This document shows, one piece after another, positions 8,187 to 16,981 of a stretch of 64,000 bases of DNA. The number at the start of each line of letters is the position of its first letter. Position 1 is the stretch's first letter. The translations under genes and the position numbers were made by a program. The notes beneath the pieces are model-generated. The model did no database searches. It was not told where the DNA came from and worked only from the letters and a program-made list of their open reading frames with translations. Source of the stretch: Lonepinella sp051851555 (GTDB lineage: Bacteria; Pseudomonadota; Gammaproteobacteria; Enterobacterales; Pasteurellaceae). The stretch lies in assembly GCF_051851555.1 (NCBI RefSeq), contig NZ_JBPDVH010000004.1, positions 62,001 through 126,000 on the forward strand, in the 5' to 3' direction.

Positions 8187-9602
8187 TTAATAAGCTCCAT
8201 CTCTTTTCAACACTACATTCACTGTTTTAAACAAAATCGCAATATCGTTCCATAAAGACCAGTTCTTCACATACCAAGAGTCAAAATAAACTCGGGTGTC
8301 GTAATCAACATCATTACGGCCGCTGACCTGCCACAGTCCTGTCATACCTGGTTTTGCCATTAAATAATAATTTACATCGGCATTGTAACGCTCAAGCTCT
8401 TCTTGAATAACAGGGCGAGGTCCAACCAAGCTCATTTCACCTTTTAATACGTTAAATAATTGTGGCAATTCATCTAAACTGGTTTTACGAATAAATTTCC
8501 CTACTTTCGTAATTCTCGGATCATTTTTGAGTTTAAAATCTTTTTCCCATTCTGCACGAGCTTCGGGATCTGTAGCTAATAAATTCTCTAATACTTCCTG
8601 AGAATTAGTTACCATTGATCTAAATTTTAGGCATTTAAATGGCTTTCCATTTCGTCCAATGCGTTCATGCCCATAGATAGCATTGCCGCCGTCTTTTTTA
8701 ATCAAGAACAATAATGCTAGTAGTAACGGCGACAAACCTATAATAATCAATATCGAACAAACAATGTCCATTGTTCTTTTTAAGAATCTTGATGAACGCT
8801 TAGCTAAATTATTATTAATACGCAGTAACATTACATCGTGGCTAAAAAGAAATGACATATCTGTACTATATAACGGCAAGCCACGCAATGTTGGAATAAC
8901 AGAGACAAAGCGGCAGTTTTTTACTGACAATTTTCTCAACCACGAACTTTGTAATTCACTCTGATTATCTTCTAAAGCAATAATATATTGAATATTGTTA
9001 AAATCAGGCAAAGATAATTTTTCATCATCTAAATAGATCTGATTTGACAACCCTAGTTCGGACAATTCATTATGCTCTGTTTCAACAAAACCTTTAATAT
9101 TAAACCCTAAATAACGCTCACTTTTTAATGCGTTATAGGCTTCAATCGCATTATTTCCTGATCCAATAATAATGGTATCTCTCACAAAATATTTCTTATA
9201 AATCAATAATTTCTTAACTGTCACTCTCAAAAAAGGCACAATAAAAAGTGCGATAGACCAAGTTAATACCCATAAATAACGAGAAGAATGTAGCTTAGAG
9301 AATGCAATAATCGCAAGCTCAAATACAGCCAAAATCAGTAATGTCCGTATAACTTCTTTCAGCTCAAACCAAAATGGTTTACGGTAAGTATAATGTCTAA
9401 GCCTAATCCAAAACCATGCTACGCCAAAAATGCTCAAAGCTAAATGAATAACAAGTCGATCATCTAGTTGTCCATTTGGAATATAGCGAGAGATCTCACC
9501 TGTGAATAAAGAAAGTATCTCTAATGATAATAAAAAAGAGATAAAAATAGAGAAAAAATCCACAGAGGCGATGATCAACTTAGATAACATTTGTTTATTC
9601 AT
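8187..9602 (-). CDS. Undecaprenyl-phosphate sugar phosphotransferase (WbaP-like initiating transferase)
   Basis: The 471-residue membrane protein should transfer a sugar-1-phosphate (Gal-1-P or Glc-1-P) to undecaprenyl phosphate, the first step of repeat-unit assembly on the cytoplasmic face of the inner membrane. The N-terminal half has about five hydrophobic helices and a CoA-binding-like domain. The C-terminal half is the bacterial sugar transferase domain: KRTMDIVCS entry helix, KFRSMV, KVGKFIRKTSLDELPQ with the catalytic Asp-Glu, LVGPRPV, and PGMTGLWQVSGR. Size and layout fit WbaP. The true sugar cannot be told from sequence. The next gene's ATG follows its stop codon directly. Confidence 0.9.
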   Translation of the reverse strand: MNKQMLSKLIIASVDFFSIFISFLLSLEILSLFTGEISRYIPNGQLDDRLVIHLALSIFGVAWFWIRLRHYTYRKPFWFELKEVIRTLLILAVFELAIIAFSKLHSSRYLWVLTWSIALFIVPFLRVTVKKLLIYKKYFVRDTIIIGSGNNAIEAYNALKSERYLGFNIKGFVETEHNELSELGLSNQIYLDDEKLSLPDFNNIQYIIALEDNQSELQSSWLRKLSVKNCRFVSVIPTLRGLPLYSTDMSFLFSHDVMLLRINNNLAKRSSRFLKRTMDIVCSILIIIGLSPLLLALLFLIKKDGGNAIYGHERIGRNGKPFKCLKFRSMVTNSQEVLENLLATDPEARAEWEKDFKLKNDPRITKVGKFIRKTSLDELPQLFNVLKGEMSLVGPRPVIQEELERYNADVNYYLMAKPGMTGLWQVSGRNDVDYDTRVYFDSWYVKNWSLWNDIAILFKTVNVVLKRDGAY

Positions 9603-9627
9603 AATGTAGTTCCTAAATAGTTTCGTG

Positions 9628-10401
9628 CTATAAGCCTTTCAAAAACTTTCTTTTCAACAAGCCAACCGCTTTTTTGAATAAATTCTCACCTTCAAGGTTA
9701 GATACTTTCAGTTCAACCAAATTAACATTATTCTTAACCAACCAAACATTAAACAAACGCTCAGAAAGAAAACCAAATACTCGTTTTTGGTAAGCATCAT
9801 AATTTGAAATATCAATCTGCTGTTCAAGTTTAAATAGAATATCAAACATCCACTCACAATAAGCGTAAAACATCTCTTTTTTCATCACAAACATATTAAA
9901 CAAATGCAATGTTTTACCTTTCATCACCTGTTCAAAAGCAGGAATATAATCTACATAATCTTGTTGAATAATCGCTTTGACTAAATCTAAATCTTTCTGC
10001 TCGTGGGCATTTTTGTAGTGGTCATAAACGCTCTCAATCACATAATTACGTTTTTTAGATACAACACAATCATAGCTTTTCAGTAAAGACAACAATTCTT
10101 GCTCTGAGGCAATGGCTTTCCCTTTTAAAGACAAACCATTACCAGCAAAATAACGTCTATAATGCACCAAACCTGCATAATCTACATCATCAAAAAAATG
10201 ATTTTTCCACGCCCAATAAAGAGCGGTCAATTCACAGAATGATGAATTTTTCAATGAAATATGTTCACCACTATCATCACCCATTACAGCAAAATCATTT
10301 TGTTTAATGGCTTTCCCAACATGAATGGGGACATAATAATCCACGTTCGGAAATTCATAAGGCTTATGCGTGGCTACGATAATTTTTACTTGGCTTTGCA
10401 T
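9628..10401 (-). CDS. DUF4422 family glycosyltransferase
   Basis: The 257-residue cytoplasmic protein begins KIIVATHKPYEFPNVDYYVPIHVGKA and carries LTALYWAWKN and HYRRYF, the hallmarks of DUF4422. This family is found in capsule, O-antigen and lipooligosaccharide loci, and some members are galactosyl- or galactofuranosyl-type transferases. It sits directly between glf and the initiating transferase, so adding Galf or another hexose to the lipid-linked repeat unit is a reasonable inference. Apart from the glycerophosphotransferase it is the only candidate glycosyltransferase in the operon. Confidence 0.82.
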   Translation of the reverse strand: MQSQVKIIVATHKPYEFPNVDYYVPIHVGKAIKQNDFAVMGDDSGEHISLKNSSFCELTALYWAWKNHFFDDVDYAGLVHYRRYFAGNGLSLKGKAIASEQELLSLLKSYDCVVSKKRNYVIESVYDHYKNAHEQKDLDLVKAIIQQDYVDYIPAFEQVMKGKTLHLFNMFVMKKEMFYAYCEWMFDILFKLEQQIDISNYDAYQKRVFGFLSERLFNVWLVKNNVNLVELKVSNLEGENLFKKAVGLLKRKFLKGL

Positions 10402-10407
10402 ATTGTA

Positions 10408-11514
10408 TTAATCTCTAAAATGGTTTTCTACACAAGCTAATGCTTCGGCAATAATATTGTGCATATCAAAATATTTATATTGTGCTAAACGACCACCAAA
10501 AATAATATTTTGTTGCTGTTCTGCTAAGGCTTTATATTGTGAATACATTTCATTATTGCGTTGATCGTTAATCGGGTAATACGGTTCATCGCCATTTTCA
10601 TATTCTTTTGAATATTCACGAGTAATCACCGTTTTTTCTTGTGTGCCAAACTCAAAATGTTTATGCTCAATAATACGTGTATAAGGCACTTCCGATTCAG
10701 TATAATTCACTACTGCATTACCTTGATAATTGTCTGTATCCAACACTTCATTATCAAATTTCAGGCTGCGATATTCCAATTTACCAAATTGATAGCCAAA
10801 ATATTCATCAATCATACCTGTGAAAACAATATTTTCTGCTAATGCTTCATACTGTTCACGCTCGGCAAAGAAATCCACACCAAGTTTTACTTCAATATCC
10901 GCAAGCATTTTTTCAAAAATACCTGTATAGCCACCAATCGGAATACCTTGGTAAGTATCATAGAAATAATTATTGTCGTAAGTGTAGCGAACAGGCAAAC
11001 GCTTAATAATAAAGGCTGGCAATCCAGTACATTTACGTCCCCATTGTTTTTCGGTATAACCTTTAATCAATTTTTCATAAATATCACGTCCGACCAAAGA
11101 AATCGCTTGTTCTTCAAGGTTTTTAGGCTCGGTAATATTTTCTTGCTTGATTTGTTCCTGAATTTTTGCTTTTGCCTGTTCAGGGGTAATCACGCCCCAC
11201 ATTTTATTAAATGTCAGCATATTAAACGGCAAGCTATACAATTCATCTTGATAGCGAGCAACCGGCGAGTTGGTGAAACGGTTAAATTCCGCAAATTGTT
11301 GGATATAATCCCACACCACTTTATTGCTAGTATGGAAAATATGTGCGCCATATTTATGCACATTAATCCCTTCAACATTTTGCGTGTAGCAGTTACCGCC
11401 AATATGGTTACGTTTTTCAATCACCAAACATTTTTTGCCACGTTTTGTGGCTTCATAAGCAAAAATTGAGCCGAATAGACCAGCACCCACAATTAAATAA
11501 TCATATTTTTTCAT
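10408..11514 (-). CDS. glf: UDP-galactopyranose mutase
   Basis: The 368-residue flavoenzyme interconverts UDP-galactopyranose and UDP-galactofuranose and so supplies Galf for the polysaccharide. The N terminus has the FAD-binding GAGLFGSIFAYEA motif and a second conserved stretch IEKRNHIGGNCYT. HKYGAHIFHTSN, YTEKQWG and the C-terminal GGRLAQYKYFDMH are typical of bacterial Glf. Length is normal (about 367). It implies that the surface polymer contains galactofuranose. Confidence 0.96.
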   Translation of the reverse strand: MKKYDYLIVGAGLFGSIFAYEATKRGKKCLVIEKRNHIGGNCYTQNVEGINVHKYGAHIFHTSNKVVWDYIQQFAEFNRFTNSPVARYQDELYSLPFNMLTFNKMWGVITPEQAKAKIQEQIKQENITEPKNLEEQAISLVGRDIYEKLIKGYTEKQWGRKCTGLPAFIIKRLPVRYTYDNNYFYDTYQGIPIGGYTGIFEKMLADIEVKLGVDFFAEREQYEALAENIVFTGMIDEYFGYQFGKLEYRSLKFDNEVLDTDNYQGNAVVNYTESEVPYTRIIEHKHFEFGTQEKTVITREYSKEYENGDEPYYPINDQRNNEMYSQYKALAEQQQNIIFGGRLAQYKYFDMHNIIAEALACVENHFRD

Positions 11515-11545
11515 ATAAAGTTCTCTCTAAGAAATCTCTCACAAG

Positions 11546-12886
11546 TTAATTGGTCTTATTAATCAAATAACTTCTACTTTTAATAAAATAACTATGTACG
11601 ATCCAAACAATCAATATAAAGAATAACAAAAGTACAAATTCCACAGAAAAGAATTTGTATAAATCCCCATCCTTAACTCCCTTTCTCAAAATATAAAACA
11701 GCCTAGATGAAATAATTGTCAAAATTAAATTTCCTGATGATATTGAGTAAAACACCAACTTAAACCATCCACCAAACAAGATACCTAATATAAGCATTGC
11801 AAAAATACCTAAATAGCTTCCAAGATGATAAAATATCAATGAAGGTGTAGAATATGTAAACCTAGATAACTTATCTAATTTCCATTCAAATCGTTCAGGA
11901 GTGGTATTCAGCCTCATCACTTTATACATCCCTACATAATATTGGTTATATTCATTATAATTTACATAAGTGGAAAGCTCTTCAGAAATTTCATTCAATC
12001 TAATCTCATCCGTATAATTCTTATAGGTCGACCACCATAACTGCCCTTCTTGAGACAACCTTTGTCTTGCATAATCTAAAGGTTCAAAAGAGGGAAAATA
12101 ATACACATTTATACTAATAGCTGAGAATATAAAAAATAATAGACCAATAGAAACTCTTAAAATAAGCTTTATAGCTTTATCTCTAATGATATATATAACA
12201 TAAGGAATAAAAAACAAAAAAATGATTTCTATTAAATTCCAAAATTTATGACCTTTTAATAAAAAGGAAAAAATTATCAACCCCAGAAGGATAAGATAAC
12301 GTTTTTTTTTCTCTGAAAAATAAAGCACCCCAAGCCCTAAAGCAAAGTAAAAAAGTAAATTTGTAATCTGACCAAATATACCTAAAATCTCTTTATCATA
12401 AGCAAACCTGTCAACACCTAATATAGGGGCTGGTTTATATTTTATAATTACACCATAGGTAACAAATAGCATTAAATATAATCCCACAAGGAAAATATTC
12501 TTATAATATATTTTACTAAAAGACAACCTAGATAAAGATTTTTCTCTTATAACAAAATTAATCCCCAAAAGAAAAAAATACTGATATAATAATAATAAAG
12601 ATATACTACCTTCTTTACTAATCCACTGTTCTATTTCATAGAGATAGTAACTACTATCTGAGTGCTCAATTGCAAAAACCCCCAATATATTTAATATAAT
12701 TGTTATAAAATTTAACAAATTAACAAAGCTTCTCTTGGGATGTAGCAAAAATTCTAAGAATAAAATAACTAGAAAAAAAGAAAAAAGAATAAAATCATTT
12801 ACACCAATAAAATTAGATATATTTCCAAAGCAGAATAGTAAAAACCAAAATTCTAAAACAAATTTAGTAAGTTTCAGACACATCAT
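11546..12886 (-). CDS. Probable O-antigen/capsule polymerase Wzy
   Basis: The 446-residue protein is almost entirely hydrophobic, with roughly 10-12 predicted helices and one large periplasmic loop (about residues 265-350, containing many Tyr, Arg and Glu), the classic shape of Wzy. There is no strong sequence motif, as is usual for Wzy. It is called by topology and position: the operon has wzz, a flippase and an initiating transferase but no other candidate polymerase. It is very AT-rich, more than the rfb genes. The start MMCLKL is assumed; either Met could be used. Confidence 0.72.
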   Translation of the reverse strand: MMCLKLTKFVLEFWFLLFCFGNISNFIGVNDFILFSFFLVILFLEFLLHPKRSFVNLLNFITIILNILGVFAIEHSDSSYYLYEIEQWISKEGSISLLLLYQYFFLLGINFVIREKSLSRLSFSKIYYKNIFLVGLYLMLFVTYGVIIKYKPAPILGVDRFAYDKEILGIFGQITNLLFYFALGLGVLYFSEKKKRYLILLGLIIFSFLLKGHKFWNLIEIIFLFFIPYVIYIIRDKAIKLILRVSIGLLFFIFSAISINVYYFPSFEPLDYARQRLSQEGQLWWSTYKNYTDEIRLNEISEELSTYVNYNEYNQYYVGMYKVMRLNTTPERFEWKLDKLSRFTYSTPSLIFYHLGSYLGIFAMLILGILFGGWFKLVFYSISSGNLILTIISSRLFYILRKGVKDGDLYKFFSVEFVLLLFFILIVWIVHSYFIKSRSYLINKTN

Positions 12887-12911
12887 AAAATAGACCTTTT
12901 ATTACATTTAA

Positions 12912-14012
12912 CTAATCCATATAAAAATCATATGGTTTAAACTTATCATTTTTATAATTGTTAAATTCTCCACATTCAAGATAATCAATAAATTCACTAT
13001 CGTCATTAATAAGAACAAATGGTAGTTTTTCAATATCAACATAAAACTCTCTACTATTACGCAGATAATGATCTAAATCAGGGCAAAACAATATAACTGG
13101 AATATCACAGTAAAAACAATCAAACATAACAGAAGAATAATCTGTAACAACTAGCCTTGCAAATTCTACAAGCGTATAAAAATCTTCATTAACATCAGCT
13201 AATTTTATATTACTATATTCCCCTCTTATATGTTGAGATTTATCCGAAGGATGCGGTTTAATAATTAATATATTATTAATACTTTTTAGTATATTATTTA
13301 ATTTATCTAAATCACAAAATCGATAAAAAGAATAAGATGTGTCATCTCGCCAAGTCGGAGCATAAAGAATGATAGACTTTCCACTGCAATTTTCGTGTTG
13401 ATAAATATTGCGCAAATGCCCTAACCGAGGAGGAAAAGACTCCATAAAAACGTGTTCATTCTTTATGTCAAATGCGGTTCTAAAACAAGCTTTTTCATAC
13501 TCAGAAGAAACCAATAACTTACTAGGTTTTACATATAAATGTGGATATATATATTTAAAAACATACTCATACTTATTTCTTATTGAATAGAATCCTGTAT
13601 TAACATCTCTTTCAATCTTTTTCAATGGTGTGCCATGCCAAACATTAAATAATTTAGCGCCATTAGATAACCAAAAAGAAATATCAGAAACATAGCTAGA
13701 ATACACAAATGTTCCAGCTGTTAAAGAATGAAAAATACCCTTAACGCTCAGTAACGGGTAATAGGAATAATCTCCACCTAACTTATCTAGTTTAGATTTT
13801 ATTGAGTTATTTCTATATATAAATATTTTCTCTGCCCCATCATAAAAATTATGATCTATAAATAAATCTTTTACATTTCCAGTAAAATTTCCAGTATGAG
13901 TTCCGAAAACTATTTTATTGGAGTTTCTAGGAAATACCCAAGACAGGGTATAAAGTATCCAACCAAAAATGGCGATTACAGTATATATACATAATTTCAA
14001 TATTCTTCTCAT
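12912..14012 (-). CDS. CDP-glycerol glycerophosphotransferase family protein (TagB/TagF-like)
   Basis: The 366-residue protein has an N-terminal hydrophobic anchor (about residues 8-28) and one glycerophosphotransferase domain. Landmarks are NVWHGTPLKKIERD with the catalytic His, IILYAPTWRDD, IIKPHP, and TDYSSVMFDCF, which matches the C-terminal CDP-glycerol site of TagF-type enzymes. It should move glycerol phosphate from CDP-glycerol onto the repeat unit. Its partner is the cytidylyltransferase immediately upstream, with a 4-base overlap (ATGA). The gene is strongly AT-rich and has no uptake signal. Confidence 0.88.
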   Translation of the reverse strand: MRRILKLCIYTVIAIFGWILYTLSWVFPRNSNKIVFGTHTGNFTGNVKDLFIDHNFYDGAEKIFIYRNNSIKSKLDKLGGDYSYYPLLSVKGIFHSLTAGTFVYSSYVSDISFWLSNGAKLFNVWHGTPLKKIERDVNTGFYSIRNKYEYVFKYIYPHLYVKPSKLLVSSEYEKACFRTAFDIKNEHVFMESFPPRLGHLRNIYQHENCSGKSIILYAPTWRDDTSYSFYRFCDLDKLNNILKSINNILIIKPHPSDKSQHIRGEYSNIKLADVNEDFYTLVEFARLVVTDYSSVMFDCFYCDIPVILFCPDLDHYLRNSREFYVDIEKLPFVLINDDSEFIDYLECGEFNNYKNDKFKPYDFYMD

Positions 14013-14464
14013 TCTAATTCACTTTTTAATTGTTCTAATATCTCAAACGCTTTAAAAATTTCTTCTTTAGAAATAGAAAACGTTTTTAAAGTTTGTTTTA
14101 ACTGAGTAGAAGATATCCCTTGAGTTCTTTCAAGATATACAACATCGCAATATTCCTTTAAGAAATCAAACTTACCAAACCAATCTTCACCAATAGCAAA
14201 AATATCAACGTTATATTTCTGAACATCCACAATTTTCTGTTCCCAACTAGTTTCAGGAATTACAAGATCTACACAGCCAATATTTTCAACAATCTCCGCT
14301 CTTTGTGCATAAGGAATGATTGTTTTTTTTCCTTTGCCTTCATTAAATTCATCGGTTGATACAGCAACGATTAGCTTATCACCCAAAGATTTTAATCTTT
14401 TTAATAATCTCAAATGACCAATATGAAATAAATCAAATGTTCCATAAGTAATAACTGTTTTCAT
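14009..14464 (-). CDS. tagD: Glycerol-3-phosphate cytidylyltransferase (TagD-like)
   Basis: The 151-residue nucleotidyltransferase makes CDP-glycerol from CTP and glycerol-3-phosphate. It shows TYGTFDLFHIGHLRLL with the HxGH nucleotide-binding motif, AVSTDEFNEGKGKK, and RTQGISSTQL, which replaces the family's RTxGISTS signature with a minor change. Length is slightly above B. subtilis TagD (129). Its ATG overlaps the stop of the flippase gene by one base, and its own end overlaps the glycerophosphotransferase start. The pair points to glycerol phosphate in the polymer. Confidence 0.92.
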   Translation of the reverse strand: MKTVITYGTFDLFHIGHLRLLKRLKSLGDKLIVAVSTDEFNEGKGKKTIIPYAQRAEIVENIGCVDLVIPETSWEQKIVDVQKYNVDIFAIGEDWFGKFDFLKEYCDVVYLERTQGISSTQLKQTLKTFSISKEEIFKAFEILEQLKSELE

Positions 14465-15714
14465 TATGTAACCTTATTCTTACTAAAATAAACTAACCCA
14501 CCACATCGCAATACTAAAATTATACATTCAGTGGCAATAATCATCAATAATATATTTCTTGCGGTAATCGCGTTATTTAAATATAGGGCAAATAACCCTA
14601 ATAAATGAACGGCTGCCCCAAACATCACCGTATAATTAGCAAACTTAATTTTCTTAACTGCCGAAAACCCAGGATAACCAATAATCACAGAGAAAAATGA
14701 AATACACAGCAATACCAAAAATAGCTGAAAATATTCGCCTGCCTGCCTGAAATCTTCTCCAAAAATCAACGCCATTAAATCATTAGCAAATAATCCGACA
14801 ATATAACAGCCGGCCACCACAGGCATAATTAAAGCGAAAACCACTTTAACTAATAATTTTAAATTCCCTGTGCGTGTTAAATGCGGAAACAATACTTGCG
14901 ATACAATCCCCGCCACACTTGTTCCAGCACCATATAATTTTTCAGCAGAACCATATAAACCTGCGATACTACTACCTTGAAAATGCCCTAAGATTAAGAC
15001 ATTTGCGGCGGTATAAACCGAAACCGCCACTCTGGAAAAAAAGAACGAAAAACTATATTTCAGCTCTTGCCACATTCCACTTAAATTAGGTATACCGATT
15101 TGATAATCTTCTTTATAAATGCAAACTAAATAGATAATGCTCACTACAAGCTGACTAATAAAAAAGCAAAACAGAGCAAGGTTTATACTTTTATAAAATA
15201 AAAATAATACAAATAAAATGACAACATATCCCATCTTTGCAACCATATTTGCAATGGTGATATATTTCATCTTTTCAATGCCTTGAAAGAACCATATACA
15301 GTGTAACGATTGGGCAAGAATAATAGCAACAATCCACACAATACTCATTGTATTTAAAGGTGAAATTGGTGTAAGTAAATTAAATATAATATAAATTACT
15401 GCCACTACACTTGCAAACACTGCAAAAACCAATTTTAGTGTAAACACATTAGCAATATACTGTTTAATATAGTTTCTATCTTCTTTATATTGCACTACAT
15501 TATGTGTTGCCGATAAATTAAAGCCAAAGTCTGTTAAAATATAAGCCAATGTGCAAATAGAAAACAGCACCATTAAACTACCGAATTGCTCTAAACCCAA
15601 GCCTTTTGCAAGCAAAGGCCAAGCCAGTAGTGGCACAAGATAATTAGCAACTTGAACAAACAATAATGCAATCAGGTTTTTAACAAGGGTATGTTTAAAT
15701 AAATTATTTATCAT
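14464..15714 (-). CDS. wzx: Wzx-type oligosaccharide flippase
   Basis: The 416-residue inner-membrane protein of the polysaccharide transporter family (MATE/PST fold) should flip undecaprenyl-linked repeat units to the periplasm. Around 12 membrane helices are visible, with the N-terminal signature YLVPLLAWPLLAKGLGLEQFG, close to the PYLxRxLGPExYG pattern of Wzx/RfbX proteins. It follows wzz by 15 bases and overlaps tagD. Wzx specificity for this repeat unit is inferred from context. Confidence 0.9.
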   Translation of the reverse strand: MINNLFKHTLVKNLIALLFVQVANYLVPLLAWPLLAKGLGLEQFGSLMVLFSICTLAYILTDFGFNLSATHNVVQYKEDRNYIKQYIANVFTLKLVFAVFASVVAVIYIIFNLLTPISPLNTMSIVWIVAIILAQSLHCIWFFQGIEKMKYITIANMVAKMGYVVILFVLFLFYKSINLALFCFFISQLVVSIIYLVCIYKEDYQIGIPNLSGMWQELKYSFSFFFSRVAVSVYTAANVLILGHFQGSSIAGLYGSAEKLYGAGTSVAGIVSQVLFPHLTRTGNLKLLVKVVFALIMPVVAGCYIVGLFANDLMALIFGEDFRQAGEYFQLFLVLLCISFFSVIIGYPGFSAVKKIKFANYTVMFGAAVHLLGLFALYLNNAITARNILLMIIATECIILVLRCGGLVYFSKNKVT

Positions 15715-15729
15715 TCGTTTAACGAGAAT

Positions 15730-16806
15730 CTACTTAACAAACGCTTTTCTTACTAATATTACTAAGCAAGATAACATGAATCCTAACAACGCCCCGATCA
15801 ACACAATCAATACCCTCTTCGGCTTATCTCTGCTCACAGGATAATCTGGCGAGCTCAAATAATGATAAGACTGCGCTTTCACAGATTCTAACTTAGGCAC
15901 TAACGGAGCTAACTGATCTAGCTGTTTCTGAATTTCATAATAACGTGTTGGATAAATAATGCCTTTTTCGTGTTCAACATCAATTTGTGCTTTCAAGTAT
16001 TTTTGTCCTAACATAAATTGATAGGGTACTTTTGCATCACTCACCACTACATTTTGTGCTGTTGTGCTATCTCCACCAAATTGTGAATATTCTTTAACAC
16101 CTGCTTTTGTCGCTGTTTCGTAAGCTTTATCCAGATGTTTAAGCTGTACATTTTCTTGAGTTTTAAGATCCCATTCAATTTTTTCTTTCTCAAAATTTAA
16201 ATCTGTGATTTTCTCATTAACCCACACCTTAAAATTATCAAAGTCCAACTGTAATGCTTTTTGGTTGATTGTATCAATCAGTTTTGCGAGCGTGGCTTGT
16301 GCTAAAGCGGGTTTTTCTGCGAAAAGACTAACTTTATTGCCAATAGCATCAGGATTTTTCTTTGGATCAGGCTTAGTCAATGTGATACTTTCTGTCGCTA
16401 ACATATTCAATGTTCTGATTTTTTGTTCTTCACTTTGATCTTTAGATAATTCCTTAAATAATTCGGAATTTTTTAAAAAATCCACTCTTTCATCAAGAGA
16501 ATAAATAAGCTGATTAAAATTTGAATATAATGCACTGCCCAATGCTCCCGCATCAAACTCCGCACCAAGAATTCGAGCATATTCTCGTCTAACGGTTAAA
16601 TATTCACCTAAATCAACGGTTTTCGGTGGAATAATCTCCGCTTTTGATGTCCATTGCTCTTTTGCGGTAAAGGCATAAATTCCTGCAATTAACGCAAAAA
16701 CAAAACTAGATAAAACAATCCAAACTTTCTTATGCCACAAGGCTTTAAACAGTTCTATTAAATCAATTTCATCGTTGCTGTTATTTAGTGTAACCTCATT
16801 ACTCAT
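15730..16806 (-). CDS. wzz: Wzz chain-length determinant protein
   Basis: A 358-residue co-polymerase that sets polysaccharide chain length. It has an N-terminal membrane helix (about 30-50) after the acidic entry DEIDLIELFKALWHKKVW, a long periplasmic coiled-coil region, and a C-terminal helix preceded by the Pro-rich segment SSPDYPVSRDKPKR. The ATG at 16806 (MSNEV) is chosen because GGGAATGAGAGA lies just upstream. A longer frame from 16833 would begin almost at the predicted transcription start. First gene of the polysaccharide operon, directly behind the GCAA-repeat promoter. Confidence 0.92.
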   Translation of the reverse strand: MSNEVTLNNSNDEIDLIELFKALWHKKVWIVLSSFVFALIAGIYAFTAKEQWTSKAEIIPPKTVDLGEYLTVRREYARILGAEFDAGALGSALYSNFNQLIYSLDERVDFLKNSELFKELSKDQSEEQKIRTLNMLATESITLTKPDPKKNPDAIGNKVSLFAEKPALAQATLAKLIDTINQKALQLDFDNFKVWVNEKITDLNFEKEKIEWDLKTQENVQLKHLDKAYETATKAGVKEYSQFGGDSTTAQNVVVSDAKVPYQFMLGQKYLKAQIDVEHEKGIIYPTRYYEIQKQLDQLAPLVPKLESVKAQSYHYLSSPDYPVSRDKPKRVLIVLIGALLGFMLSCLVILVRKAFVK

Positions 16807-16841
16807 TCTCTCATTCCCACAAAAATATAACATGTCCGACC

Positions 16842-16874
16842 ATTATACTCGCAAGCAAGCAAGCAAGCAAGCAA
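16842..16874 (-). promoter_or_regulatory. Repeat-containing promoter of the polysaccharide operon
   Basis: On the minus strand a perfect TATAAT (16842-16847) lies 36 bases upstream of the wzz ATG and is separated by only GAG from a run of TTGC repeats. Counting 17 bases back from the -10 places TTGCTT, a possible -35, inside the repeat itself. Any change in repeat number would move all upstream sequence relative to the -10. Confidence 0.7.
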
Positions 16875-16880
16875 GCTTGC
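16851..16880. repeat. Tetranucleotide tract (GCAA)6 upstream of wzz
   Basis: Six perfect GCAA units run from 16851 to 16874, followed by GC and then TTGC, which closes a small GCAAGCTTGC palindrome. Tetranucleotide tracts, including GCAA, drive phase variation of surface genes in Haemophilus. Here the tract is intergenic, not in a coding frame. Confidence 0.95.
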
Positions 16881-16920
16881 ATATGACTATAAATTCTTTT
16901 GTAAACAATAAATTATAATA

Positions 16921-16959
16921 AAAATAAAAAGGTCTTTCCCTAAATAGAGAGAAAGACCT
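16921..16959 (-). terminator. Intrinsic terminator upstream of wzz side, downstream of pgi
   Basis: The 9-bp stem AGGTCTTTC/GAAAGACCT (16930-16938 with 16951-16959) is followed on the minus strand by TTTTTATTTT. It lies 23 bases beyond the pgi stop codon and insulates the polysaccharide operon from pgi transcription. Confidence 0.88.
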
Positions 16960-16981
16960 CATAAATTATTTCAAAAAATGT

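Noticed and set aside
10948..11469. 173-codon frame antisense to glf
   Set aside because: The frame is a shadow of the conserved glf sequence and shows no protein motif of its own.
16807..16833. Nine-residue longer N terminus for Wzz (MLYFCGNER)
   Set aside because: This ATG lies within about 10 bases of the -10 box and has no ribosome-binding site; MSNEV has one and fits the family.
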